Assembly (NCBI RefSeq): GCF_003254395.2
Contig: NC_037640.1
Span: forward strand, 13,346,289 to 13,410,288
Direction of reading: 5' to 3'
From: Apis mellifera
Taxonomy: Eukaryota > Arthropoda > Insecta > Hymenoptera > Apidae
DNA: 64,000 bases
Shown here: in pieces, positions 1 through 13,115 of the stretch
How the letters are laid out: each line of letters begins with the position of its first letter
Position numbering within the stretch: the first letter of the stretch is position 1
Notes under the pieces: model-generated
The model's input: only the letters and a program-made list of their open reading frames with translations
Told to the model about the DNA's origin: nothing
Databases searched by the model: none
Made by a program: the position numbers and the translations under genes

Positions 1-3000
1 AATTAAGGATCGTTCGTCGGCGTTGTTAGACATCGGTCGAAATCCTAAACCTATTTAAGCAAAAAAATATTTTATACTGATCGATCATATTTTATTTTTT
101 ACGAAATGTATTTTCACTTATAATTTCATTTATATTTTCATCTATCTTAAACGTAGATTATATACATATATGTATAGTTAATGTCATTGATAGATATTGA
201 TGAATCAATCAATTCATAATCATTTATCAAAACGCTGCAAAGATCATGCTTTTGTTCGCCTCTTAAATGAGCAATAATAATATATCACATTTTTAAATAG
301 ATGGATAAAATTATATTTTTTAAAATATTTCTTACTTTTGCATGCTTACCATTTCTCGTTTACATTTCGAACTCGATAATATTCGGTTCTCACAATAAGC
401 AGCATGATTCAATAGATGACGAGTTGTTAATTTTTCTTTTGTATAAATTAAATCGTTTATTTTATCTTATTTTATTTTTTTTCAATATATATATATATTA
501 ATGTAAGTATACCTGGATTGGTTCCTATTAAACTTTCTTCGAGAATCCATCTTGGTTTTTCGTAATTTAGCGTAGCTAACAATCCTTTCATGCAAACAGC
601 AAAGAGCAATGCCAACGCGCTGAAGAAGCAAGTATAGAATGCTCCAGTGATGGCTGGAATAAAGTAGAAAAAAAAAAAAATTAAATCTATTTAATAATAA
701 TAAATCGATCGATTTCGTAAACCATTGCAATCGATAAATCGAGAATTTAAAGAAGAAATTTCGAGTTTCGAATTTATTCGTTTATATTTTAATATATATC
801 CGTTACGATTCACGACGCGTCACGTGTGAACGCTCAATAACTCGCTCAATAACGTAGGAAATGGAAAAATAATTTTAAACTTTCCATTTCATGCGAAACG
901 GGCCTTAATTTCGCATAATGCTAATTATAAAATCACACGGCCTCGAAAATTTTCTCCATTTCAACGATTGAAAGGAAAATATTTAAAGCGTGGGCATTGT
1001 GCCAAAGTCCGGTCTAAATATAGTTACTTTTTTTAAGAGTAGTATACGTTACGATTCTGCTTCTGCTTCTTGATCAATATTTCGAGCAATATCCATTTTT
1101 CGTGTGGCGCGATGTTGACGAAAAGTTACTAAAAGTCCTCCTTCCAATAATATAGTAACTTGATTATAATAATTGATACGATGAAATCACTATTAATTAC
1201 GATAATTCAAAATTAATAAAACGATATAAAATTATAAATATTTTAGAATTTTTGTTTCAAAAAGTTTTGACAAATTTTCAATGAAAATGTAACTAGATTA
1301 ATGCATGTATTATTGTACTATATGTATATACATATATATATATACTTTAGAATTTCATATTTATCACAGTGGTTTAACCTGTTCTACAGGAAACTATACA
1401 ATTATACGTGTACATTATATATACGTGTAACGAAACATTTACCAATTCAAAACATATCTCTGTCTTAGTTAAATGAAACGAAATAAAATCTGATCGCAAC
1501 AATTTATTAACCTTTAAAAATATATATTTTACATTCTATATTTTGATATTGCATTAATATTGATATAATACCTTATATTTCATAAGCAATCTATAAATAA
1601 TATTATTTAGTTGGTTTTCTCTGGTTTCTCTCAAAACCAATCTCTCGAATAATTTTTAATTTTTTTTCTTTTTTTTTTTGGACGAGGAAGAATAAATTTA
1701 TCCATTAATATAATCAATTAACAAATTTACACGTATATTAGTTACATAGATTTATACCAATTTAAGCAATTAAAATGACTTCCTATTTTTTTTTTTTTTT
1801 TTTTTTTTTTTGCTTTTCATAAACTCGTTTTATCATCGACCAAATTCAACGACATCGACACTCGTGTGACCATTTACACGTTCAGTAAATGTAAATGTGC
1901 TAATGCGCGAATTATATACATTTAAAAAATACAAAATTTTCCTTATCTTTTATTTACGTATACATGTTAAATTGTAAAAAAACGTAAGTAAAGAATCTTT
2001 TTGTTTCCTCAAGGTAATTGACGTAATTGTTCATTTCAAAATCTTCTTTCTTTTGTAAAAAAAAAACCTTTGAATATATATATTTTTTTCTTATCATATC
2101 ATATTTATAAATATGTATATAATATATATATATATTATAATCTAATAATAGAAAAATGCATGAATAGTATTTATGATATAATATTTTAAATAGACTTTAC
2201 AAGTGTGTCACAAACTCTTACCACTATTAGAAGACATTAGAAGCATTAATATCAATAAATCCTAAGAGAAGATACTTCCGTTCTGATCTTATTCTTTCTC
2301 TTTCTTGCATCCTTCTTCATTCACTTTCTCTAATTCTCTCTCTCTCTCTCTTTCATTCACATAAAAAGAAATTTGATCAAACTGAAATATTTTAAGCATT
2401 TCCAAGGCTAACATTATTTCATCATTGAAAGTTAAAAAAACTTTAAGAAAGTGTATTTTGTAAATGTATTACATTTTCTATTAGATTTGTGTATACTATA
2501 AGGAATAGAAATCATTTATAGTTATAAAATAAAAATTAATCATCAAAGTAGAAATAATTATTTCATGAATCTATATATTTGAAAAAATATATAAATGATA
2601 ATATATTAAATGATTAAATGATAATATATTCAAATATACACATATATTTGGAATATATGTGTATTTTGTAAATGTATTACATTTTCTATAGATTTGTAAT
2701 TATAAAAGGTACAAAATAAAAATAAAAATTAATGATCAAAGTAGAAATAATTATTTCATGAATCTATATATTTGAAAAAATATATAAATGATATAAATTA
2801 AAATATACATAATGATAATTAAATATAATGATGATTAAAATATATATAAATGATAATATATTGAACATTTAAATATTTGAAATATAAGTGTATTTTATAA
2901 ATATATTACATTTTCTATAGATTTATAATTATAAAAAGTACAAAATAAAAATAAAAATTAATGATCAAAATAGAAATAATTATTTCATATTGTGTGTTCA

Positions 3001-4873
3001 CAAATCTATATATTTGAAACAATTATAATATATTAAATATATTATTCAAATATTTGAAAAATATGTTGCCTTATTTTGCACATCTCTCGATAAAATAACG
3101 AATGAAATGATACGATTCGATTTCGTATCATTATTTCCTGTATGAAAATAGAAACAAATAAATCGCATGCATATCATTTGAAAACGTAATGAATAAGCGG
3201 TCTTAATACGATTTTAATACACCCATCTGCATTAACATATTTTTCCTTTATGTTTTCTTTACGTTAGAATTTTTTCCCCTATAATTCCTGAAAGCAATTT
3301 TTTTTTTAAATTTTAAATTTTATTCGTACGAAATTTAAATAAAACGTGTTGTAAATTTTTTGTTAATTAAAATTGATTAATTACCGACCGTTGATAGATA
3401 CTGAAAATTTTTCTTAAAATTTGCATCCACGAATGATCGTAGAATCAATATTTAATAACATGCGATCATTTCGTTGATTCTTGTAAGATTCGGGATATAT
3501 TTTCTTAAATAAACAAAATCTTAGTTAGAATAAATTTTTCTAATTCTCAACACGTGTAACATTTGCTTATCATTGTATTGCCATCAACATTGAATGAATA
3601 AATTCCATCTTGGCTATTCGAGTGATAAATAACTACTTTTGTTGTGGTATGGGCTCCTACGATATATTTCAAGCAATCCTCCACTTCCTTCAATTCTTAT
3701 ACGTCTACAGTCCTCGGTAATGTTTACCTCATTTTCTTAATTCTCATAATAATTCAACGTGATATAATTATTTATTCCGCGAAATGGAATAAAATTTTTT
3801 ACAATTAAAAATTTTTTAAATTTAATTATCTTTTGTTAAAGTATAATTGAAGCGAAAGAAAAAAAAAACACAAAAAAAATTCTTTACGAAAATATTTCTC
3901 GCGTCGCCATTTCAATCCACGATTGTCCGAATATTGATTGAAATTCGTAATATGTAATACCAGGAAAAATTAAACTCTACAAACATTCAATTATTTTGAG
4001 CCAATATTTATCTTCAATTTTCATTGACTATTAAACGGCAGCAGACCATGATATCAACAATATATAATAACAATACATATATTCATATACAGTTTAGATA
4101 TTCACTAGTATCGTTATAAATAGTTTGAATAATTTTTAAGACTTCTCGATGGAAACTATATAAATATATATATATAGAAGTTCGGTTAATGTAATTCCTA
4201 ATTTCTTATCGTAACTTATATAGAACACACAACGGTTTCAATGCCATTGATAACAATTAAACACTGCTAGAAACAGAATGTGTCTTTCAATTTTTCATGC
4301 AACATATCCCATCTCAATTTTTATTTAATCGTTTTTTATCGTTATCAAACCGTGATCCCCTTGACGAGGATGTAAATTTATAATTGTCACGTATATATAT
4401 TATCGTACGTATATACGTATATATATATATCTCAGATAATAATATAAAATCGGAAATATTTCGATTTCTAGATAATAATTCAGTTTTTTTTAGATAAGCA
4501 TAAAAGACAAAAGAAAATTCTAATTCTTGATCCTTGATTCAATTCGATTGGATCAATGGCAAGAAGGGTAAAAATTTGATAAAAATGTTCGTCGATTTGT
4601 ATTTCGAATTGAAATAACGCGGGTATTGCAGCCCGAAGCACATGCTATCCATGCGCCTATACAAACAAATATCATTCGTAGGGAATGGCCACTTAATTAT
4701 TCAATTATAAGGAAATAATTACCCCATTTCTTTCCCGTGTGACCGCAGTAAGTGCCTTCGACTGGATCGTGAATAAAATCTCGCAGAACTTTCCAATACG
4801 TCTTTTTCTCGGGTACTCGCTTGTAATCGAACTCGTAAGTACCATTCTGCAATTGCTTGCCCGGCACACTCAT
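1..4873 (-). CDS. Na+/K+-ATPase beta subunit, copy A (nervana-type), 3' part missing from window
   Basis: Non-catalytic beta subunit of the sodium pump, a type II membrane glycoprotein that matures and traffics the alpha subunit to the plasma membrane. Three coding exons are visible: 4723-4873, 513-653 and 1-50, the last running off the window. Phases agree (exon 1 ends TGG G|GTAATT; exon 2 ends CCA G|GTATAC). Exon 1 gives 50 residues of cytoplasmic tail with the family pattern ending GKKW. Exon 2 gives the single transmembrane helix (about residues 52-75, AFYTCFFSALALLFAVC) followed by SLIGTNPG. Exon 3 starts LGFRPM, typical of the family just after the membrane. I chose the ATG at 4873 (MSVPGK); the frame stays open upstream to an ATG at 4996, so a longer N-terminus cannot be excluded. 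Most of the extracellular domain with its disulphides lies outside the window. The family assignment is firm; which nervana paralogue it is cannot be told here. Confidence 0.88.
654..4722 (-). other. Intron 1 of Na+/K+-ATPase beta copy A
   Basis: This 4 kb AT-rich intron separates the cytoplasmic-tail exon from the transmembrane exon. It holds long poly-T/poly-A runs (for example around 1787-1811), TA microsatellites and the degenerate repeat at 2451-2990. I see no open frame with exon-like borders in it on either strand. Confidence 0.75.
2451..2990. repeat. Degenerate tandem repeat, three copies of about 210-230 bp
   Basis: Three diverged copies begin near 2451, 2659 and 2888. Each starts with a GTGTATTTT(G/A)TAAAT core, followed by ACATTTTCTAT, an AAAATTAATGATCAAA-type block and ATTATTTCAT. 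Spacing is about 208 and 229 bp. It lies inside the intron of the beta-subunit gene and is non-coding. Confidence 0.7.
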
Positions 4874-6442
4874 TTCTCTCCGACTATCTCTCACAACACT
4901 CGTGAAACACTCTCGCACGACCTTTGAACAACAATTTCCCGGTTTGGAACTTGACTTTCCGTACAAACCGAAACTGTCTCTGTGTGAGAAAAACAAATCG
5001 GTCGAGCGGCCGTTGAGCGAAGTAATTGTACTCCGCTCGAGCTGAATCAGCTCACTGCTCTCTGTCTCTGGAAGAGAGACTAAGCGATACTTGGGCAGCT
5101 CGAAGTTCTACGTCTACCGATCGAGTAGTAGTAGTGGGAAACGCCAAGATATGTCAGACACTCGTCGCCTTATGGCGCACTGACTCACAGCTAACTATCA
5201 ACTAAAACTCATTCCCACGGATATTGTTTCGTATCAATCGATTAGTTAGAACATCACGTGTCGATCGTATCTTATCCAAATTACTCGTTAGAGATCTGAT
5301 ATAACTCTTAAGTGTTAATCGAGCATCGATATCTCGTTCTTCTTCTATTTTTTTCTCTTTATTGTGAAAATTAAATTGTAAAGTTTTCCTAAACTTTGAA
5401 ACCAGTGTATACATACATATATTTAAACGGATCGTAACGAAGAATTATCGACACGCATTTATATCGATTCAATATGTCCTCGTTTATGGAAAATACCGTT
5501 CGATTCTTTATAGACGAGTAAATCGACGAGTATATTTTCTCCGTGTCATGCACATCCATGCAATTTATCTTTAAATTTATAAAAATATTACCGATTGAAT
5601 TTATATCGTTTCGTGTGATTTATCAACGACGAAATGTTTCGAGTGACAAGATTTTTAAATTTACTTTTTTTCAAAGGACAAAATTGTAATTTTTATCATC
5701 ATCTAAAAACTAACGAATTAGTAAAGTAAATATAATTTTATCTGATTTCAAGATAAAGTATGTATGTATTTTCAATTTGAGAATATATATATTTCGATAA
5801 TCCATATTTTTTCACTTATTCTTACAAATATTCACACGATATATTTTCAAATCGTAATTTATTCATTTTCATTTCTACTTTGTTTATTTAAATAATATAA
5901 AATCACGGGATCTGGATATATTTAATCGTAATATATATAAATCTAATATATATATATATATATATATATGATATTAGATTTTATCTATAGGATTATGCAA
6001 TGATGTATAAATCAGAAGCATTCAAGGTTACATTATTTCTCGTGTGTTTCTTGTCATGAAATATATCGTAAATCGCGTTTTACTGTAAATTGGATTTTAC
6101 ACACATTGAGGAAAGATTCTCGTGAAAAGGCCACGAACGAACGAACGAACGAACGAACGGAAGGTGGCTTGAATTAGATTTGAATTAAATGATAAAAATT
6201 AAATTATTTCTTCTACACGGTAATTAGTAATAAATCTCGATTATCCTTCCGTAATTTTCGAAATGATTATATTATTATTTTCTTCTTCGTAACAATGGCT
6301 CGTTATATAAGAACTTTTTTTTATTTTAAATTAAATTAATCTCCTGTTTAAAATTAACTTTGATCAATATTTCTCCTTAATGATGTTTAATAACCTATTT
6401 ATAAAAAAAATTGTGAAAACAAAACCGTTAAAAATGATTATT
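4874..6442. other. Spacer between the two beta-subunit genes; 5' region of copy A
   Basis: The part just above the copy A start (4874-5200) is clearly less AT-rich than its surroundings and probably holds the 5' UTR and promoter. The rest, to the copy B stop, is AT-rich with a (TA)n run near 5948-5970 and a (GAAC)n tetranucleotide run near 6133-6159. No further gene is seen. Confidence 0.6.
6133..6159. repeat. (CGAA)n tetranucleotide microsatellite
   Basis: About six to seven perfect ACGA/GAAC units in a row, between the two Na+/K+-ATPase beta-subunit genes. Confidence 0.9.
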
Positions 6443-8403
6443 TCACATACCTATTATTATTTGAAAATCTAACGAGTATCGAGAGTGTTGCTCGATATTT
6501 TGAGCCCATAAATAACACTCCACTGTCACTAATCTATTTACTGAAAACGATACAAGAATAATTATTTTTCGTATATTCTGCTTGATTCGAAGGAAAGAAA
6601 AGTGAAAATATTACTTACGCGTTAAACTATTGAATTTTAACGCGACAATAGGAGACATGTAATCTACTTGGCCGGTAAATGGGAAATATTCGACTGGAAA
6701 TCCAGGAGTTGGGATGTATTCTATTTCACCGATATGGTCTTTATCGACGTTGTTCGCTCCGTTGCACGACAACCAAATATAAGGCTGAAAACGAAATATA
6801 TATTTTATTTTATCTTTTTCGATATTTCGAAAATCTTTCTTTATTATTTCGACGAAAACAACATATCGTTACGTTCTTTTCTTTATTTTTTTTCTTTTTA
6901 ATAAGAATTTTGTCAGAAAATTAAAACTTAACCTTATGAGATTTTTGCACTACTTTCTTCAGTCTCGCTGGCATATTGTGCGGCAAATGCGACGAGTAAT
7001 TGTAATATTCTGGGATCCAGTCGAACCTCTGCAACAATATCCCTCAATATAATTCATTTTACGTTATAATACGTTTGTTACAAAAATTCAAAAGGACGCA
7101 AAGATACCTTATTAAATTTAATAAGAACGCAAGGTTTCAAAGGTTTCGTGTAACCGTATGGGGGCGTGCTACATATCCCAAGATTGTGTATGTTAAAATA
7201 ACAAGATTTTCTATAATGGCCTGATATCGAATGCCTTTTATGGCAGTCTAAATCGTAGTTCGATCTATTTTTATCGTATTCTAAAATGACAAGCGGCTTT
7301 ATGATATATATATTTTCTTCTCAATATTATCGTATGTTGTATATAATAAATATATTAGAAATATACGAATTTGAATGTACAATTATTTTATAAAATACCT
7401 TGTAAAAAATCATTTATGGCTTGAACGTATCTTTCCGATTTGGTATTGCCAGTTAAGTTACTCACCGAAATAATTGGCGATGCAGTTGACATGCTGCTTG
7501 GTTTAAAAACTATTCCTTTAGGAAAATTTTACTTAATATTTGATATTGTTCATATCAATTATTATTATTATTAATTAATACAATATTATTTTTTTTTTTA
7601 AATACGTTACAAAGTTACAAGAATAACAAAGGTAAGGATTACTTAATTTTTGCATTAAAGAATGAAGCAAATGAAGATTACCTGGACTGCCAAAAGTTGA
7701 TCGGGTGAAACGTGAAGTTCTTCCAGATTTTGAATATTGAAAAAATGGTTTATCCAGTTGAGAAACGTAATCTATACTGACCTTCATTTGTATAGCAAAT
7801 ATTGTCCCCAAAACAGTAAAAAAGCACAAATAAAATAATCCTAGTTGACCTAAATTTCAAATACATATATGCACATGTATATTTCTTTTTTTCTGTATGT
7901 TTAACACGCGTAAGACGATGGAAGACCATATTTCTCTACGTATAGCGTAACGAAAGTTTTTTTTTTTATACGAAAAACAGGATGCAGTTAAATTAATACG
8001 ATAATGCATCGACCATTTCGTTAATTTTCAGGGTCATTTCATTTCAAGTTTATTATTTTATATTTCTTTTCCAAACCGTATTTTAGGAATATATATATAT
8101 CGAGATATTTTGTAGGGATTATATTATACACAATTATTTAACTATTGTACAGAACAGAAACGAAAGTGGAATAAGAATTAATTAAATTTAAAATTACAAT
8201 TTGCAGTATATTAATTGTTTTGAATATTTTTAAATTTTTTTCTTTAACGTATAGTAACAAACATTACCCCACTCTTTCGCCGTTCGGTCGAGAAACGCTT
8301 TTCTCTCTTTATCCCATAGGAACCGCAAAAAATTTCTGAAAGGTCCTAAATCGGGTTGCGGTATTCGACTTTTATAATACGCTTCATCGTGTAATATCAC
8401 CAT
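6443..8403 (-). CDS. Na+/K+-ATPase beta subunit, copy B (nervana-type), complete
   Basis: Second sodium-pump beta subunit, upstream of copy A and on the same strand. Seven coding exons: 8268-8403, 7682-7849, 7399-7515, 7108-7280, 6933-7028, 6619-6784 and 6443-6522. Together they are 936 nt, giving 311 residues, the usual family size. Seen in the protein: a cytoplasmic tail (1-45) ending KEWG, one transmembrane helix (about 49-67, LFYLCFFTVLGTIFAIQ), and an extracellular domain. That domain keeps six cysteines at 153, 167, 177, 191, 237 and 288, matching the three conserved disulphides. Family signatures are present: KPCVLIKFNK (189-198), WLSC (234-237), GFP...YFP (258-264), and LECYLWAQNI near the C-terminus. 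Possible N-glycosylation sites are NLT (121) and NYS (208). It shares the W-G intron position after the tail with copy A. It ends IIIGM, so it lacks the charged C-terminal tail of some relatives. All junctions are GT/AG with consistent phase. Confidence 0.93.
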
Positions 8404-9480
8404 ATTAAGAATTGATATCCTGATATTTTCAATCCCAACTTATAAAAAAGAAATGAATAAACGTATTCTAGTTCTTCTTGAAGCTAGTTATTTCTTGATT
8501 ATCTTTATTGTGCTTTTATTTTTTTTTTCTTTTCTTTTTTTTTTTTTTAACCAACTTCAATAAGTTAATCATCAGCGTTGGTAATTTGGTATATAATTTT
8601 GCGATGTAATTGTAAAATTACTTTTTCGAATTATTATATTTTCAGTTTATTTTGATTTCTTAGAATATATTCGATTACATACGAATCTGATTAAATTTAT
8701 TGTGTAAAGTATTTATTAATATAATTATATCATAAAAATTTAAACAATTAAAATATATATGTATAAGTAGAGCGAATAATAAGAGGAAAAAATATTATAT
8801 CTTTATTAGAAGTCTCGTGTAAATAATTTGATTATTAAAAAATGAGACTTTTGTTAACAAAAATTTGGTAAAAATATTTCGAGATATATTTATAAAGTAT
8901 ATAGTTTTCTAAATTGGAAATTATAAATTAAATAATAAAATTATATGAATAAAAAATTTTGAATACAATATATGATAATATAATTTAATATGATAATAAA
9001 TTATAAAGATAAATATTATGAAGATATAAAAGTGTTTATTGAATCGATCACGTTTGTGTGATTGATCGCAAATTGTTTTGAAAAAAGTTTGGATTTTATA
9101 TCGTGTGATCTTATTACAAAATTTTTAAATATTAAATTAATTTAAATATTTTAAAAAATCGATAACGGTATTTCGATTATTTGTATTATATATACGCGCA
9201 TATTATTACACATCATTTTTTAACAGTTAAAATTGTGAATTAATAATGAATCATATTGCATTCTTATAATATAAAATGAATAATTTTTTAATAATATTAA
9301 AATAATAAAATAATATTATAATAAAGAAGATTTAATATACATGTATATATATATATGCATAGTAAATGTATAGTTATGTCAAATATAATAATTTCATGGA
9401 AATATGCCTTTAAGTGCAAAGTGGCTTATATTTTCGGTTTCATGAATCGCGTCAGTTTCGGGTAGTTACATTGTTACGGT
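8404..9480. promoter_or_regulatory. Shared upstream region between divergent genes (beta copy B and POLDIP3-like)
   Basis: These 1.08 kb separate the start codons of a minus-strand and a plus-strand gene, so the stretch must hold both 5' UTRs and both promoters unless leader exons lie elsewhere. It is extremely AT-rich with poly-T tracts and shows no recognisable TATA/initiator pair I would defend. No open frame of note. Confidence 0.5.
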
Positions 9481-11855
9481 ATGGCTGATGTGGGCCTAAG
9501 TTTAGATGACATAATTAAAAAATCAAAATCATCAGGAATGAGAAGCAGAGGTGGAGGGTAAGAAAATTTAAACAATCAGTGGTAAATTTAACTATACTAT
9601 GATTGTCGTGTTATTGATTTCTTTATAACCTTAAAAAAAAATAAGTCTCCAATTATCAAAAAGAACATTCCTTTTTTTTTTATATTATCTACCAATATTT
9701 TTAAGCATTTTTCATTCCATTCGAAAGATAAACGATATTTTTTTTATAAATTATTTTATTATTATATCAATTCAATAATTTTATCTCATAATCTCAGATT
9801 AATAAAAAAATTTGTTTTAAATTTTGCAAGTTATTCTTAACAGTTTTACGTTATTATGAATAATTTGAAATTTTGAATTTTTTTTCTTAGAAATATTTTC
9901 TATACCGTTATGAATCCTTATTTATATGTATTTTTTTATTATTTTATTTCAAATATACGTTTTATTTGCAACAGAAAAGAGTGATTATGATCTGATTGAT
10001 ACATGTTTATTGATATTTAACTGTAATCTGTCTTAATTGTTAGTATTTTGGTATAATATTATATTTAAGCAAAAATGAATAAAAAATATAAAAAAATAAT
10101 ATAAATAATATAAAATATAAAATAAATTATAATACTTTTTGTTACATATATTTTTATATAGCGTTCGAAGAGGTACTAATAGAGGTGCAAGAGCTAATGG
10201 TTCGCTAAGAGGACGCGGTTCACAAGTGATTACTGATGCAAGATTTAAAATTATACAAAAAAATCGGGAAAAACTTACAGATGCAAGAGATAAACTTGCT
10301 GAAATTGCTAAACAAAGCGATGCTAGATTAAAATTAGATAAAATTCGTGCATCACAGTTTAAAAAAATAGAAGCACAGATACCTGGAATATCTCAGAAAA
10401 CAGGTCGTAATGGAAGACTATCTTTATCTACTAATAAAATGCCACCAATCATGCCACATAATGTTCCACCAAGTATTTCAAACAATTATATGCCACCACC
10501 TTCAAGAGCAGTAGGTTATAGGCCACCTCCACTTGCAGATTCTCATTATATGGGAAACATGAATATGGATTTTATCGATGGTACATAAAAAATTGATTTG
10601 ATACAATCTATAGTCTATAAAATTATTTAATATCTTTATATGTTTCAGATTATATGATGGAAACAGCACCTTTAAGAAGAACTGTTAGTAACGAATATGC
10701 TCCTACACCACCTCCTCCACCTCCAACTTTCAGTATTAAACCTGCATCATCTTATACATGGGTAAAACCAACGAGCAGTAATGTAATAAGAATCGTACCT
10801 TCTCACAAATCTGATGATGATAGAGAACGTGAGAGAGCAAGAGATTATAAAGTTATTGCACGTTTTCCAATGGCAAGTGTTAGATATATCGCATAATTTG
10901 TTATTATGTAGTTTCTTCAATTTTCAATTTTCAGATTGTTCACATTAATCAATGATTTCAGACAAAACCCGCGTCTCCCTCGTATAAAGAAGATTGGAGT
11001 TTTGGCACGAAATCGCGGTACTTAAATTTTTTATCTATAAGTTTTTTTATTTATTATTTTATTTATTTTTATTAAATCTTATCATATACAATATTTAAAT
11101 TTAATATTATTTTTATATAGGACTATATTAGCAGAAGACACAGTAGATTCCAAGTATTACGATTCAAGAAGTCATAGAGACATTGGAGTAAAATCAAGAT
11201 TAGATTCAGTTCCAAGTAAATCGCGAACTATGGACGTTTTGTCTCGATCTAAAACAAGTTCCAGTTCATCGTCACAGTCTACTGGTTATCGAATTGTCGT
11301 GTCAAATTTACAAGCAAATGTCACTCAAGAAGATATCAAGGTATAATGGTAAATTATATCGAGCATATCCAGTTTATCCTTTTTTTTAACAATCTGTATA
11401 TTTTAGGAATTATTCGAGGATGTAGGAGAATTGTTAGTGTCCCGCTTAGTACGACCGGGTACAGCGGAAGTAATTTATAAAACATTGAAGGATGCTACTA
11501 AAGCTGTTGAAACTTATCACAATAGACAATTAGATGGACATCCTATGAAATGTCTTCTTGTAAATCCACGACCAAAAAACAATCCAACCGGACCAGCTGT
11601 TAGATCTCTTACAGAGTATGATTTTTATTTCATATTATTATATTATATTAGAATTATATATTAGAATAGGGAGATAGTAGAATATCTTATCTCGTATTTT
11701 TCTTTTATTATATTATTAATTATGATTACTCATTTTATCGCTTAATAATTGTGAAATTTAAATATGTCATTTACAGATCAAGGAGAAGTGTTAATTCAAG
11801 TTATGTACAACCAAGTTTAGGAGCAGTACATCGTGCATTATTCGATGATTCTTAA
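9481..11855 (+). CDS. POLDIP3/SKAR-like RNA-binding protein (polymerase delta-interacting protein 3)
   Basis: A nuclear RRM protein. In vertebrates POLDIP3/SKAR joins the TREX/exon-junction machinery and couples mRNA export with translation. Seven coding exons: 9481-9557, 10162-10580, 10649-10878, 10962-11017, 11121-11340, 11407-11615 and 11777-11855. They sum to 1290 nt, 429 residues, close to the vertebrate length. The N-terminus (MADVGLSLDDIIKKSK) is the UAP56-binding-like motif of mRNA export adaptors, followed by an RG-rich stretch (about 26-45). A lysine/arginine-rich helical part (about 48-95) and a proline-rich part with YMPPPSR and a run of six prolines come next, then a serine-rich linker. 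A single RRM (about 317-390) carries RIVVSNL as RNP2 and a degenerate RNP1 (AEVIYKT), then NPRPKN. The donor of exon 3 (AGT|GTTAGA) is weak but is the only one I found that keeps the frame. Function is inferred from the family. Confidence 0.88.
9558..10161 (+). other. Intron 1 of the POLDIP3-like gene
   Basis: 604 bp, donor GG|GTAAGA and acceptor TATATAG|C. It is strongly AT-rich and holds nothing else I recognise. Confidence 0.8.
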
Positions 11856-13115
11856 TCAAATATATCAATTTTGATTCGAAATTGCCATATATAATGGCAA
11901 AATTTTATTCCAAATATTTTTAAAAGTGAAATAAAAAAAAAAAAAAATAGAAAAAAAAGATTTAAGAGATCAAATGACAGTAATACATAATGAAAAGGAG
12001 TTTTGAATGGAATTTGTATTTATGGAACATCACATGTATCTTATTTTTAATTTATATATTGCAATTGAATGGAATTAACGTAATAGCAAGTGAATTGAAT
12101 GTTATTATAAATAGAAAATACAAGAATGCTTAAATGTACATTTAAATGTAGTCAATAAAAGAAAAAGCATTTAGGAATTTGTAATATTTCGTTGTTTTGG
12201 ATTCGCGCTTATGCGAAGTTTTAAAAATTACAAAAAAAAAAATGTGTATATTACACTACAGTTGTTACATTGCAAATGTAAAAAAAAAAAAAAATATATG
12301 CCAATTCTTCAAAGTCTTTTATAGTGTTATAATGTTCAATAAATAAAAAAAAAATTATATGGTTTTTTTTTATAGGATACCGAATAGAAAGGAATTAAAT
12401 GTTACTACGAGAATAGAATGTACTGACTAAGATAAAGATATTTTATTTACTCGATATAAGATGATCATAATATTATCGTAATTTATAATTATGAGATATA
12501 AAAGCTAATACTATACTGTACATGTTAATGAAATGTACCGATCGTGAGTTCTCTTGGAAATAGGTATTACGTCATGGAAGGAAATTCGAGTAAGTATTTG
12601 GAATAGTTGACGATTATAATTCGACATAATAAATGGCACATAAATAATTTTATTTCTGATCACAACTACAATTTCTAAAGAAAAACAAACTCGCGAGGCA
12701 CGACTCGATTTATACCGTTCATAAATTTCCGGTAGATGCTATTAATAATATACGTATATTAACGTTGTGTACCTTTGTTGCCCACGCACATTCACATGAA
12801 AAAACCTATACAATTAAGATATACAAAATACAATAAAAAAATTAATTTCAAATAATTTAGTATCTAGTGACATTACACGCAATCGCTCCTCTTAAATATT
12901 CACAAAATTTGTTCCGTTAGCACTGATTATCAATACTGTGAATCTTACTTCTGTGAAATAATTTAATTCCGTCCTAAGTATTCGTTTTACGAGGTTAACA
13001 ACTTAACAAATTTTGAACTTAATCTTTCACTTGACTATATCTTACGTATAAAAGTCTCCTTTTTTTCCCCTCCTTCAAGGTATCGTAGTATATATATATA
13101 TATATAAAGAAGATT
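11856..13115. other. Convergent 3' UTR region
   Basis: Between the plus-strand POLDIP3-like stop and the minus-strand CDR2-like stop. It should contain both 3' UTRs. Minus-strand AATAAA words occur (for example at 12649-12654) but none stands out. No gene is seen. Confidence 0.5.
12154..12159 (+). terminator. Candidate polyadenylation signal of the POLDIP3-like gene
   Basis: AATAAA about 300 nt after the stop codon, followed within 30-40 nt by a GT-rich stretch (TCGTTGTTTTGG). A second candidate lies at 12340-12349. Either would place the transcript end before the convergent CDR2-like gene. Confidence 0.45.
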
